This document shows, piece by piece, positions 36,793 to 48,700 of a stretch of 64,000 bases of DNA. Within the stretch, counting starts at the first letter, position 1, and each line of letters starts with the position of its first letter. The stretch comes from Rhea pennata (taxonomy: Eukaryota > Chordata > Aves > Rheiformes > Rheidae): positions 4,562,157 to 4,626,156 of the forward strand of contig NC_084687.1 of the NCBI RefSeq assembly GCF_028389875.1, read 5' to 3'. The notes under the pieces were generated by a model. That model ran no database searches. It was not told the DNA's origin and saw only the letters and a list, made by a program, of their open reading frames with translations. The translations under genes and the position numbers were made by a program.

Positions 36793-37060
36793 CTGAGGCG
36801 CTGCCCGGCTCCGCCGTCCGGGAACCGAGGGCCGGGCCCGGCGCGCTGCTCCGGCCCCCGCTGCCGCCCGGCCCGGCCCGGCCCGGCCCGTGCCCTGCCC
36901 TGCCCGGCCCGCCGGGACCGGGACCAGGACTAGGACCGGGTCCGGGTCGGGCCCCGCCACCGCCGCCTCCCCCCAGCCCGGGCCGGGGCCCGCCGGGAGC
37001 AGCGAGTCCGCCGGCCGCCGCCTAGAGCGTCTCCGGCTCGGAGGACCCGGCAAGGCCGGC
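36793..37060 (-). promoter_or_regulatory. FRS3: Probable non-coding first exon and CpG-island promoter of FRS3
   Basis: A minus-strand CTCAG/GTACCG donor at 36792/36793 ends a very GC-rich segment that begins near 37.05 kb. This fits the missing 5' UTR exon implied by the acceptor at 33305. The upstream edge is a guess. No transcript evidence is available. Confidence 0.35.
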
Positions 37061-37105
37061 GCGAGGCCGCTGGGGAGCGCGCGAGACCCGCGGCGCCTCG
37101 ACGGC

Positions 37106-37170
37106 GGGGGCGGGGCGGGGCAGAGGGGGCGGGGCAGAGGGGGCGGGGCAGAGGGGGCGGGGCAGAGGGG
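37106..37170. promoter_or_regulatory. Array of GC boxes, 15-bp period
   Basis: GGGCGGGG followed by CAGAGG recurs four times at 15-base spacing just upstream of the inferred FRS3 first exon. GGGCGG is the Sp1-type GC box. It may be promoter, simple repeat, or both. Confidence 0.5.
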
Positions 37171-37194
37171 GGTGACAGGGAGGCAATCGGGATG

Positions 37195-37790
37195 CTGAGG
37201 TGTCCATGGGGCAGGAGGGGATGCTGGGGGTGGGAGCCATCGGGGCAGGAGGGGTGCTGGGAGGGGTCAGTGGGGCAGGAGGGATGCTGTGAGTGGAGGT
37301 CAGTGGGGCAGGAGGGGATGCTGTGGGGTCAGTGGGGCAGGAGGGGATGCTGTGGGGTCAGTGGGACGGGAGGGATGCTGTGGGTGGAGGTCAGTGGGGC
37401 AGGAGGGGATGCTGTGAGGTCAGTGGGACGGGAGGGATGCTGTGAGTGGAGGTCAGTGGGGCAGGAGGGGATGCTGTGGGTGGAGGTCAGTGGGGCAGGA
37501 GGGATGCTGTGGGGTCAGTGGGACGGGAGGGATGCTGTGAGTGGAGGTCAGTGGGGCAGGAGGGATGCTGTGGGGTCAGTGGGACAGGAGGGATGCTGTG
37601 GGTGGAGGTCAGTGGGGCAGGAGGGGATGCTGTGAGTGGAGGTCAGTGGGGCCGGAGGGGATGCTGTGGGGTCAGTGGGGCAGGAGGGATGCTGTGGGGT
37701 CAATGAGGCAGGAGGGGATGCTGTGAGTGGAGGTCAGTGGGGCCGGAGGGGATGCTGTGGGGTCAGTGGGGCAGGAGGAGGTGCAGAGAG
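37195..37790. repeat. GC-rich VNTR, about 600 bp
   Basis: Roughly eighteen tandem units built on GGATGCTGTG..GTCAGTGGGGCAGGAGG. Two unit lengths are interspersed: a short one near 29 bases and a longer one with an extra GTGGAG-type insert. Long open frames across it are repeat artefacts, not genes. Confidence 0.9.
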
Positions 37791-37799
37791 GGCAGGACA

Positions 37800-40700
37800 C
37801 AGGGCGCTGTGGGGGGGGAGGCAGGGGGGGCCTGGTGCAGGAGAGCGCCTGCCCCCCTCCCACCCGCCGCAGCCCTAGGTGCCGCCTGCCGCCCACCCCA
37901 CGGGGGACCGGTGGCCGCGGGGGGGGCTCGGGGCAGGCGCGCCGGGCGGGAGCCGGGGCAGAGCCGGCGCAGCGGGCGCCGCACGCTCCTGCTCTCGCCT
38001 CGCACCGCCCTGGGGGCCCCGCGAGCCCCGACGGCGGCGGCGGCGGCGGCGGCGCGGACACCCGGCGGCGCGGTCCGAGTCCCATCCGTGCCGCCGTCGG
38101 GCGGGGCGGAGCTGCCAGACGTCTGCAGCAGCCGCGGTTATACCTGGGGTTTCGGCTCCTCGGCCGAGACGCTCCCAGTCTGTCCCGGTGCGAAGCTGGG
38201 GGCAGCGAGGGTTTCGCCAGCCTGCTCCACTCTCGGAGCTGCGGGCCGGCGCCCTGCTCTGCCCGCTCCCTGCCCGGCGTCGGTGGGAGCCCCTGCTGCC
38301 GCCCGGGCGAGCCCTGGGCCGCCCGAGCCCCGCCGGTGCCGTCAGGGGGATTTGAGCGTTTCTGCGGTGCTTCTCTTCCGCGGCGCCCGCTGCAGGGGCC
38401 CCGCCGCGCCGCCGTGCAAAGTCCGAGGCGGCGAACGGTCGAGATAAAGCTGCTGAGATCGGCCTGTCACCGACCCCAAACACGGCGGATTAGTTTCCCC
38501 GGCGGAGAGCCAGGCCCTTAAAGGCTCCCTCGGGAGCAGGCTCCGAGGGGGAGCGGGCGCCTGGCAGGGATGAGCCCCCTTCTCCTTTTTCCTGCCCGGG
38601 TGATTTTTGCAGATCGGGAGGATATCAAGACCAGCTGCAGTAACCCGTGCTCGGACAGCAGCCCCGGGCGGCCTCTCCTAGCAGCGCTACCGCGGGAGCC
38701 TGGCTGCATCCTTCGACAGCTTCCCCTCGCCTTCCCGGGGAGACCCCGATCCCGCGGAGACCTGCGCAGGGCACAAGCACTTTCCCCCCGGCTCCCACCG
38801 GAGCCCAAGCCAAGGCGCAGCCCGGGGCGGCGAGCGCCTCGGATCCAGCATCCCCGGCCGAGCTGGTGGGGCTGGGGCGGCCGGGCCACCGCTGTGCCGG
38901 TCCCTCCGGCCACGGCAGCACGCTGGAAAATCCCACGGCACACGGAAGCGCAGAGAAACAACCTACCCTGAAAGGCAGGCTTCGGAAAGTCTGGTAAACA
39001 TTGCCCTGATTCTCACCCCGGTGCAATTGCAGCAGCCGAAGCCGGTCGGAACGGCTTTTCGGAGACACGTCAGGTGTTCAGGGCTTGGGAAAAGTAGGAC
39101 ATCCCGCCTCGGCCCGGCTCGCTCCGCCGCGCGAGCCCGGCCGAGGCCTCCCCACCTCCGAACCCGCCTGGAACGACACCTCCCCCTCTGGTGAGGCTCC
39201 GGCTCCTTCCGATCTAGGTAGGAAAATAAATCACAGCGGATCACAAAAGTCATTGCGGCGGCAACCGGGGCCGAGCTGAGCCGCGGACGGAGGGAAGGGC
39301 GCGGACGCTCAGAAAATGAGAGGTAGCGAGAAAAACAGGCGTCAGGGAGAGCTCGTTCCCCTGCAGGGTTAACGAACGCCCCCCTCGCCGGCGCGCTCTT
39401 CCCCTCCCTGCCTGCCGCTGCCGTCCCTGCCATTGGCTGTCTCTGTAGGTTTAGGCTAAAAAGCCTGTAATTAGGACCCCAGCTGACACAGATCCAGTTT
39501 CCTGGGCAGGCAGATTAAAAAAAAAAAAAAAAAAAAAAAATTGTTTCCCTAACTCAGCTTGGATGTTTTCCTTTCGCTTCGCGAAGCTCCCCCCGACTCA
39601 GCCTCCGTTCCCGCGCCTCCGCCGCGGCAGGTAGGGCGAGCGGGAGCGCCCGGCGCCGCGGCCGTGGCCGTGGCCGTGGCTGTGGCCGGAGCGGGCGGCC
39701 GAGCCCGCCGCGGCGCCGCAGGTACGTGGGCCGCGCGGCCGAGCCGAAGCCGGGCGGAAAGGGGTTATTTTTCTCAGGGCGGTTGGAACGGCGGGACGCG
39801 CGCCGATGGAGCTCGAGATGGAGGAGAAAATATTGGGAATGGGGGGGGGGAAAGCAGGTAATTCCCCATCTGGGAGCTGTTGCAAATGGGAAGACGAGCA
39901 AAACAAGGAAAAATTGAATTTGGGAGGGATTTTGGCTGCTTCCTCTGTGGGAAAAATAAACCGGAGGAGGAAAATAGTGCTGCTGCCCCCTCCAGCCCGG
40001 CAGGCTTTGTCTGCAGCAAACGCCCGTCGAGAGCGCGAGACGGTGTCGGCTTTACCGCCGCCGGAGCTCGGCCGTTCGGGGCTGCCCTGAGCGCGCAGGT
40101 GGACACGTGCCGCGGCACGGCTTTCCCTCGGCTCCGGCGCCTGGAAAAGCCGCCGGCCGGCTGGAGGCTGCGGGGTGCCGGCGGCTCCGCCGGGATGGAG
40201 AGCCGGCGCCGCGGGGGCGAGGCAGGTCTTGGATGACTGAGTCGCAGCGGGTTAATGGGTTACTGCTCCTCGCCGGGACGGGGCACCGGACGTGCCTGCG
40301 CTCTCGGAGCGGGGAAAAACGCCACGGCTGTGTTGACGGCACCTCTCGCAAAAACAGGCTGCCGCGTGGGTGCAGCTCTGCGTCCGAAAGCGGCCAGCGC
40401 TCGCGATGGGATCCGGCCTCGAGAAATTGCGTTTCCCGGTGGCCTGGGGAGGGTCTGGTGCTGCTGCAAAACAGGCCACAGCTGCCCGAACCGGGGTCTT
40501 GTAAAACTGAGAGGTGACTCTGGAAAACCGAAGGCGCCGATCAGACCCGGCGCGTGCCGGGAGCCGGGAACGAGGAGGGCGCGCGTGCCGCGGCCGGCCG
40601 GGGCCGGGGCTGCTCCCGGAAAGCCAGCCAAGGCGAACGCCCCCGTGAATTTAGCCCCTTTGACGCCAGGAGCCGCGGCTGCTTTGCAAAGGGCCACGAC

Positions 40701-42440
40701 CGCCGCGGGAAGCGCGCTCCGAGCGGGAAAGGAAAGCCAGGAGCGGGACGCGGGAGGGTCCGAGCGCGGCAGCGGGCGGCAGAGCGCGCCGGGACGGCCG
40801 GGCCCCGGGGGGCGCAGGGGCTGGCCGCAGGCGAGAGCGGCGGGGCGAGCGGCCGCCGGAGCGGAGCAGCCCGACCTGCTGGAGCCGCCTGGCTCCTCAG
40901 CACGGGCGACGCTTCCCGCTGTCACCGTCTGCTGCTAATTACAGGGAGTTGCCGGCAGCCCAGACGGCCGCCTAATTGCATCAAGCCAAGCCGGGCCGGG
41001 CTCTCCCCCAGCGCGCTCCCTCCTGGGCCGCGCGGCTCCCCGGCACGGCTCGCTGCGCGGGCGCGCGCCTCCGGAGACCCGCTGGGACAGGGGCCGATCG
41101 CGGCTCCGAGCGGGACGCCCGCCGGACGACGGCTCCGGGAACCCGGCTGGCAGCGAGGGGCCGCAGGGGGAAGCCGGAGGCAAGCTGCGCCGCGGCAGGG
41201 CGGCATCCGGCGGGTCGAATTAAGAGCAAGCTGGATTAGACGTGTGTAGCTTGGAGGCTTAGTGAACCGGGCCAGAGCCAGGCAACACCATCCATCTCCC
41301 AGGGGAGGGGGACACGCATTGCTGCCGGTGCCAAAGACGGAGCAGCAGAGCTGGGACTGGAGCTGGGCTCACAGGGGTGCTGGTTCAGCAGCCCCGGGGA
41401 CGCCAGCGCGCCCAGACCAGCCCCGGCTCTACCCTCCACTCTGCCCGGCCGCGGGGCCCTGCGAGCGGGGCACGAAGCCCTTTTTGTCTTATCCCGCTGA
41501 CTAGCCAATTTGCAGAGTTAATCATTGACCCAGGTGCACCGCGGGGAAACCTGAGCTGCCGGAGCCTGGACCCACCGGAGAGGGCCCGGATCGGGAGCGG
41601 GCTGGCGTTCGGATGCAAGGTCCAGCGCCCCGGGACACAGCACGGGAAGGGACAGCGGGGCTGGAGGGGTGCGATGCAAAGAGGCACGGTGCCTGGCACG
41701 GGCTCGGGCGGGAGGCATTGAAGCCAGAGCAGCCGGGACGTTGCTGCTGCCAGCCCTGAGAGCACGGGCAGGGGATAAAACAGATGCACAGCAGTATCGT
41801 GCCAGCTCGTGGTGCCCGGTTTGCACCCATATTGCTGCAGCACGTCCATCCGTGCGGGAGTCCAGGGTGCCCCGTGGCACCTGGGCTTGCCCCGGGAGCA
41901 GCGGCGCAGCCCCGGCCCCCCCCCGGCTCGCGGCACTGGGACGGCGTCCAGGCGCCCCGGGAGCCGCCGGATCGCCATCACGCCTTTGTTTTGGAAACCC
42001 AAGCGAGGAAGGAAGCGAGCAGCGAAAAAGCGCCGCGCGCGCGGGGAGGAGGGGACGGGACGGGACGGGACGGGCGTGCAACCATTAGCAGGGCAAGGCG
42101 GTGGCGGCTGGGCGAGCCGGCTGCCCCGGCAGGAACAGCCGCTCCGGCCTGAACAATAGCAGCCCAGGGGGAATAAATTACTTTCCACTGAATTGGGCTG
42201 GACCTCGATCTCCTCCCACTGCTCCGCTCGGAGACAGGCCACAAAACCAGGGATTAACCAAGCGCAGCAGCCCTGGGAGCCCCTGCGTTTCGCTAGCGAT
42301 TCAGCAGAGGGTCCCGAGGCTCCCGCGGCGGCTCCGCGGGACCATCCCGGAGCGGGGTCCGTGCCCGGGATGCCGCGGCGTGTCCTGGATGCGGACCCGC
42401 CGTCCCGGCCGGCTCCGAGCCCTCTCGCCTCTCTCCGCAG
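37800..42440. other. GC-rich interval upstream of PRICKLE4, no supported coding exon
   Basis: Very CpG-dense. The PRICKLE4 start exon has an AG acceptor before it, so a 5' non-coding exon probably lies here, but I could not choose a donor. The interval contains a 24-base A run (39517-39540), a GTGGCC-type repeat near 39.66-39.69 kb and a GGGAC repeat near 42.05-42.07 kb. The long open frames on both strands reflect lack of AT-rich stop codons. Confidence 0.5.
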
Positions 42441-42443
42441 CTC

Positions 42444-44948
42444 ATGTCCCTGCGGAGCCCCGCATGGCCCCGGCGAGCCGAGCGGCCCCCCTGCGGCACC
42501 GCCGCCGGCCTCCCTCCCGCCTCCTCCGACAGCGACTCCGGCTGCGCCCTGGAGGAGTACGCGGAGCCCCCCGCCGAGCCCGCGCCCCCCGAGGTGGGCA
42601 GGACCCCCCCCCCCTGCTGCACCCCAGGTCCTGTCCCGGCACCCAGCATCCTTCCCCCCCGGCGGTGCATCGTGGATGGGGAGGGAAGGCAGGAGCGTGG
42701 CGCGGGGGGCATCGCGGGGCCGGGAGCGGGGTGAGCCGGGCCAGCCGCCCCGCCGGCGGCGAGGCACCGCCACGAGCCGTGCCGGGGCGAACCCGCCCCT
42801 CCCGGGGCCGCAGCGAGGCAGCTTAATCCCCTGCCAAAAAATCCACTTGTGCTTCTCTCCCCGGCGCGACGTCCCAAGGCGCCCGCGCGGCCCGCCGCCC
42901 GCTCGCCCGAGCCCGCCCCTCCGGCCGACGGCAACCGGCTCCGCGTCCGAGCCCTGCTGCAGCAGCTGCCGCCGCAGGACTGCGATGTAAGACGCGGCGC
43001 TCGCGGAGCGCAGCCCTTCGCGGAGGCGGCAGCGCCCGGGCGCCGTGCGGCCCCCCTCACCCGCCGCGTCCCCCGTGCCCGCGCAGGAGCGGTACTGCCC
43101 CGGCTTGGCCGAGGAGGAGAGGGAGCAGCTGCAAGCGTTCAGCGCCCGGCGCCGCCGCGAGGCCCTGGGGCAGGGGCTGGCGTGCCCGGTGCCGGGTCCC
43201 TGCCACGGGTGCCCCTGCAAGAAGGTGAGACATCCTCTGCCCCCACCGCCTCGACCGCGACGGACGGCGGCCGGGGCGCCGCCGTGCCCGCGCAGCCGCC
43301 GAGCCCCGTCCGCCTCCCTTGGCTTTGCAGTGCGGCCGGAGGCTGAACCGCGGCGACCCGGGGGTTTCGGCGTCCAGGCTGGGCGATGAGCTCTGGCACC
43401 CGTCCTGCTTCTGCTGCCACTTCTGCCACCAGCCCCTGGTGGATCTCATCTACTTCCAGCAGGACGGCAGGATCTACTGCGGCCGGCACCACGCCGAGCT
43501 CTTCCGGCCCCGCTGCGCCTCCTGCGACCAGGTGGGTGCCGGCGGGGAGCAGCCGGGGCCGCGCTCGGCTCGGCTCCGCTCGGCTCAGCTCGGCTCGGCT
43601 CTGCCAGCTGCGCCCACGCCGGGCCGGGGGGGCTGCAGATGCAACGGGGCCCCCCGGCTGCAAAGCAACGGAGGGGAGGGCGGGGGGCAGGCGGGGACCC
43701 CCGGGAGCCCGACGGCCGATCCGCGCCGCGGGCAGCGCGTCGCGGCCACGTCGACGGGTGCTCGGAGGGCGGCCGGTTTCTGTCTGCCCCCCCCCCCCCG
43801 CAGCTCATCTTCCTGGACGAGTGCGTGGAGGCGGAGGGCCGGCGCTGGCACCCCGAGCACTTCTGCTGCCTGGAGTGCCAGGCGCCGCTGCGCGGGCAGC
43901 GCTACGTCATGGCCAGCGGCCGGCCCTGCTGCGGCGGCTGCTTCGAGCGCCTCTACGCCGAGCCGTGCCAGGCCTGCGGTGAGCCCATCGGTAGGTCGCG
44001 GCGCCGGGGTCCCGGCGCGGCCGGAGCCGGGAAGAGCCCGCCGCTCACCCGCCGCCCCTCGCCCAGGCGCCGACAGCGAAGAGGCCACGCACCAGGGGCT
44101 GCGCTGGCATGCCCGCGCCGCCTGCTTCTGCTGCAGCCTCTGCCGAACGCCGCTCCGCGGGCGGCCCGTCACCTCCCGCCGCAGCCTGCTCTACTGCTCC
44201 GAAGCCTGCAGCCGCGAGCGGGACGCCTCCTCCGCCGCCTCCGACTCCTCTGACTCGGCCTTCGTCTCAGCCCCGTCCCCGGACTCGACGCCCGTCTCCC
44301 GCGCTGCCCGGAGCGCCTCGCCGGCCGCGGGCTGCGGGCAGCGGCTGCAAGGGGCCGGTACGGTTCCCGGCGCGGGCAAAACCGGCCCCAGGGCGTTTTG
44401 CGCCCGCTGCGAGCGTGCAGCCCGCCCGCCGCAGCCGCCGGGGCGGGCTCAGCCCTCTCTCACCCCTCCTCGCTCTCCTCCTTGCAGAGCCAGAGCCGGA
44501 TCAGGCCCCTGTGCACCCTGCCTTCAGGAGCGCGGACGACCGCGGAGCAGCGGCCAAGGCGAGGAGCAGGGATGCTCCGCGCCCTGGCACGCCGCTCGCC
44601 CCGCAGCCCGGCGCGGAGGGTCCAAGCGGCCCCGGAGCACCAGGCCACCCGGCCGCAGGGAGCCCCGACCCGAGAGCGCCGCAGGGCGACGGGGACCTGC
44701 GCTTCCGAGGCGACCTGCCCCCCGCCCGACGCAGCCCGAGGCCGCGGGATGGCGAGCTGCAGGATGGCACAGAAGAGGAAGACTCCTGGTGCCCAACCTG
44801 CTCTTCGTCTTCGGACTCAGACTCAGAAGAGGAGGGTTTCTTCTTCGGGAAGCCCATCCCCAAACCCGGGATGAGCTCCCTGGGCCGGGAGCACCGGGGC
44901 CGGACGGCGAAGCCGCGGGGCAGCAGCAGGCACTGCAGCGTGTCCTAG
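42444..44948 (+). CDS. PRICKLE4: Prickle-like protein 4 (PET/triple-LIM protein)
   Basis: Member of the Prickle family of planar-polarity LIM proteins. Seven plus-strand coding exons: 42444-42593, 42879-42986, 43087-43224, 43331-43531, 43804-43990, 44067-44357 and 44488-44948. They total 1536 nt, or 511 aa (human about 344-384). Exon 1 has the family motif [13 protein letters not shown]. The PET region keeps its end ([11 protein letters not shown], then [11 protein letters not shown] and [11 protein letters not shown]), but its middle is replaced by a Pro/Ala stretch. Three LIM domains follow: about 130-193 ([21 protein letters not shown]), 194-253 and 254-315. Next come the Prickle DSSDSAF motif, an acidic [17 protein letters not shown] segment and the C-terminus CSVS, a CaaX-type prenylation box. 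The start is the first ATG after an AG acceptor (42439-42440) and aligns with the PRICKLE1 start exon. The exon 2 acceptor (CCCAAG/G) is the weakest junction. Confidence 0.88.
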
Positions 44949-45379
44949 CCGCGGCAACACGGCAGCCGCGCTGGCACCGCGTTTAAGCAGAGGAGCAGCG
45001 GGGAGGCTCCTCCCGGTCCAGCACCGCCGTCCTGCTCGCACCCCCCGGCCCCGGCCGCCTTTGCAGTCCCTTCCCAGCGCGGTTTGGAACCGGCCCAGTG
45101 CTGGCAGGGAGAAGCCGCCGGGATCCCCTTCGCTGGCAGAGCGCAGCCTGCAATTCCTGCCGGCCTCGCTCGCAATTAAGAACAGGTAAAGCAAGCTCGG
45201 GAGAAGCCAGCCGACAGCCGGGGCTGCATCCTGCCGCCCCCGACGCCGCGTGCGGATTTCCCACCTGCAGGAGCGGATCCTTGAAGGACGCGGCCCCGCG
45301 CCGGGCACTTGAACCGCGGGGAAGGGGTGGGGGGGGAGCAGCGGCGGCGCTGCAGCCGGCTCCGACACCGCGGCGCTGC

Positions 45380-45385
45380 AATAAA
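45380..45385 (+). terminator. PRICKLE4: PRICKLE4 poly(A) signal
   Basis: AATAAA about 430 bases after the PRICKLE4 stop codon, the first canonical hexamer on that strand. The transcript end is predicted near 45.40 kb, about 390 bases from the stop codon of the opposing gene model. Confidence 0.65.
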
Positions 45386-45790
45386 GCTCGGCCGCGATCC
45401 GCGCGCCGCGGAGCCGAACAAGCCTGGCCCGTTCCTCCCCGCCGGCGTTAACGCGCGGCTGGGGGCAGGCGCTGGTGAGGGGCGGCACGGGCGGCGGGCA
45501 CAGCAGGGACGGGACGGGGTCCCCCACTGAGCGCAACAGCGCAGGGGCAGCAAGGGTGACTGCTGCTTTAATTTTAGATTTAAAACCCGCGAGAGGACAG
45601 ACCTCAGCTCTTAACGCAACACCCGTGCGAACAGGAGCCTAGGGAGGAGGAGGAGGAGGAGGAAGGCTGCTGGGTGCAGCCTGGTGGCACCCCTCGTCCC
45701 CGCCGCCAACAGCGGTTCCCACCGGACCCCCGGGGCCGAGCACCCGCTCGTCCTCCCCGCGGGGGCTCAGCGGCCGGCGGCGGCCGCGTC

Positions 45791-48700
45791 CTAGCTGTCG
45801 ATGAAGCTCTCCAGCTGCCGGAGGTGGTGGCCGCGGGCCTGGCGGAGGTTGGCGCGCAGCGCCAGCCCCATCGCCGCCTCCATGGAGGGCTCCTTCTGCA
45901 GCAGCATCGCGGCCGCCACGGCCAAGGCCAGGCCGAAGCGCTGGTAGGACTGCGGGAGGGAGGCGGGGGGGCAGCGGGCGCGGGGCTGCGGGCGCCTCCA
46001 GGGCTGGCGCCCGGCTCGCGAGCGTCTCCGACCGGCGCGGAGCACCCGGCGGGTCCCCCCCCCCGCCCCGTCCCGTCCCCCCGGCACCCTCGCGCCCCGC
46101 GGGGTCCCCCGGCGCTCACCCACTCGATCTCCTCCTTCCTAGCCAGCACGGCAGCGGAGCGGGGGTCTCTGCCGGACGGCAAGGGGGTCGGGAGCGCGGA
46201 GCGGCAGCCGCTGCCGGCCGCAGCCTGGCGAGAGGAAGAGGGGGATGCGCGGAAGGCGAGAAGGAACCGGGGCGAAGGGATGGGGCTGCTGGAAGACATG
46301 GCCGTGTAATCCCACCCTCGGAAAAGCCGGAGAGAAAATCCCCCCTCCAGCCCCCGTGCCGCTCCTGGGGTCGGCTCCCACCCGGAGCGGGGACCCGGAG
46401 ACGCCTCCGGACCAGCAAAGGCACCGGCGGGCCGGGGCAGAGCCCGCTGCTGCCTCCCAGCTCCGTCTGCTCCTCTCCCGCCGGAGGCAGAGCTGAAACA
46501 CAGCTAGCGCCAGTCCCTGACCGCTACTGGGGAAACCGGGCGCTAGTGCCAGTCCCTGACCGCTACTGGGGGAACTGGGTGCACGTGGCGGGGCTGACGA
46601 ACAAAAACAGGGGAAAACAGCCAAAAAAAAAAAAAAAAAAAAAAAAAAGAAGCAGGGGAAAACAGGGAAAATAGCAAAAATGAGTTTTGGGTGAGCGCCC
46701 CTCTCCCTGCCCTTGGCTTGAGGCTCGGCAGGAAGGAGGAGACGCATCGGCCCGTACCGGCTCGGAGTCCTCCTCCCTCTGGCTACGAACGCTCTCCGTC
46801 GGCACCGGCTCCGTCTCCAAAGCTGCGGGGTCCCGGCCGGCGGCGGCAGGACGCAGGGACGTCTGTCCATCCTGGGGGTGGGGGGGAGACGGACGGGCTG
46901 CTAAAATTCCCGGGAAACTAAGAGAGGAGCAGCAAAACGTCCCAGAGAAAGCGGCGCCTTCGTACCGGCTCTGCTCCCGCCGCGCGCCCCTGCTCCGCGG
47001 CCTCCGGCTCGGCACGGCTCATCCGCGGGGCGCTTGCCTGCCCGGGGGGCTCGGGGGCCTCCTGGCTCGGCGGGTCCTGGAGGGGGGGGACGGTGCCGCT
47101 CGGGGACAGGGCGCGGGAGCCGCGCGTGTGCACCCCGGCCGCTCCAAACTCACCGCCGGCTCCGCTTTCCGCGCGCCGTCCGAGCGGAAAGAGCCGACGG
47201 GCTGCGGCTCCGCTCTCTGCGCGGAGCTGGGAGCCGAGGCCTCGGCGGACGAGAGCTTCTCTGCGGAGCGAGGAACAGGACCGGAGCGTGAACGCAAAGC
47301 CCGGAGCCGAGACGCCAGCGCAGTGCCAGAGCCTCCCACCCAGGAGCCAGACGGGCCCCCGAGGTGCCGCCTGGATGGCGCAGAGTCCTTCTCCCACCCC
47401 AAAATCCCACCTACGGGCTTCAGGCCCCCTCCAGCCGTCGGCTGCACCCCAATCCCCCGGGCGCTGCCCCCGAATGCCCCGGGAGCCGCCCCGAGCAACC
47501 CCCGGCGCGAGCGCGCCCGCGGCACAGACCTCTGGAGACACGGGGACGAGGCGGGCGGCAGCCCGAAGCCAAGTTCTCCCGGCAGCGACGTCGAAGGCAG
47601 CGGCGTTTCCAGCCCGGGCCACGGCAGCCCCGGGGCCGGGCGCCCCCCGGGAAGCCCCCTCGTTTCCTGCGGGACGGACAGGCAGCCCCGTGGGGAACCC
47701 GAGGCTGGCGGGGATCTCGCTCGGAGCCGGGCCAGCGTCCGAGTTGAATCCAGTGGGACGAGTATTTCTCCTACTGCATCCCACGCCTTGCCCCCGAAGC
47801 GGGGCGCCGAGCCCCCCCCTGCAGCCCCCCGAGCCCAGCACCTACGCGGGGCCGGCGCCGGGCGGCCGGGCGGGGGGCTGCTCCTCGCCGGGGAACTCGG
47901 GCCAGGCCACGGAGCGCCGGCAGGACACCGGCAGCGGCGGGACCTGGCAGAAGGACGCGGCGCGTCAGGGACGCGGAGCCGCGATCCGCTCCGACGCGTC
48001 CCGTCCTTTCTCCGCGCTCCGATTCCCCTTTACCGGGCGCCAGCCACGTTCGAAGCCGTCGCCGGCTCCTCGCTGCTCTTTGCCGCGGTCCCAGGGGCCC
48101 GGCGGCGCCCGTCTGCCGTCCTCCTCCTCGCCCGGGAAGCCGGCGGGGCCGGGGAAAGGCTCGGCGTCCCAGGGATGGGGCTGGAAGGAGAAATCCCCGC
48201 CGGCGCGGGCAGCGGGGAGGCCGGGCAAGCCGGAGCCGTTTGAGGGGGGCTTCCCGCAGCACGGCAGCGGCCGCGCCGTGGACCGAGCTCCGACGATGCC
48301 TGGCCTCTTAATTAAGGCTTTAGCGACAAGCTCTGCAAAACCTGCACGGTGTCAGCTATCCGCAGGCACGGTTCGCACCCGCTCCTTCCCTGCAGCTGGC
48401 ACTTTGCCCTTTCTGCTGCTTCTTTTGAGAAGGCCAGAGCCGGGCCAGTGGCGCGTGGTGTCCGGGGGTATTTTTTTGTACTTCTGCTTTTGAGACGAGG
48501 GATGAGTCACCCGCCGCCCCCGCGCTCCCCCCCCCAGCTGGGACCCCCAACCACCGCCCCGGAGGTGGAGGAACACCGCAAATTTTAGTCCGCACCCCCG
48601 CTCCCGGCCCCGAGCTCCCCCTGCCCCTCCGGCTCCTGGCGAAGCCCCCTGTCCCGCTCGCCCCGGCTTACCGGCTGCCAGCCGCCTCCGGCGCTCCGGC

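Noticed and set aside
37192-37878. Repetitive frames encoding VSGAGGDAV-like units
   Set aside because: They are the translation of the VNTR; no start context or splice logic.
39806-39860. Candidate PRICKLE4 upstream exon (ATG, then MELEMEEKILG, GTAATT donor)
   Set aside because: Not similar to any Prickle N-terminus and joins to no supported exon; the CALEEY exon with its own ATG explains the start.
41385-43220. 611-codon minus-strand open frame across the PRICKLE4 5' region
   Set aside because: Antisense to well-supported PRICKLE4 exons, Arg/Pro/Gly-rich with no motif. Long frames are expected in DNA this GC-rich.
46687-48243. 518-codon plus-strand open frame
   Set aside because: Overlaps the opposite-strand exon chain, has no domain signature, and its composition is that of stop-poor GC-rich DNA.
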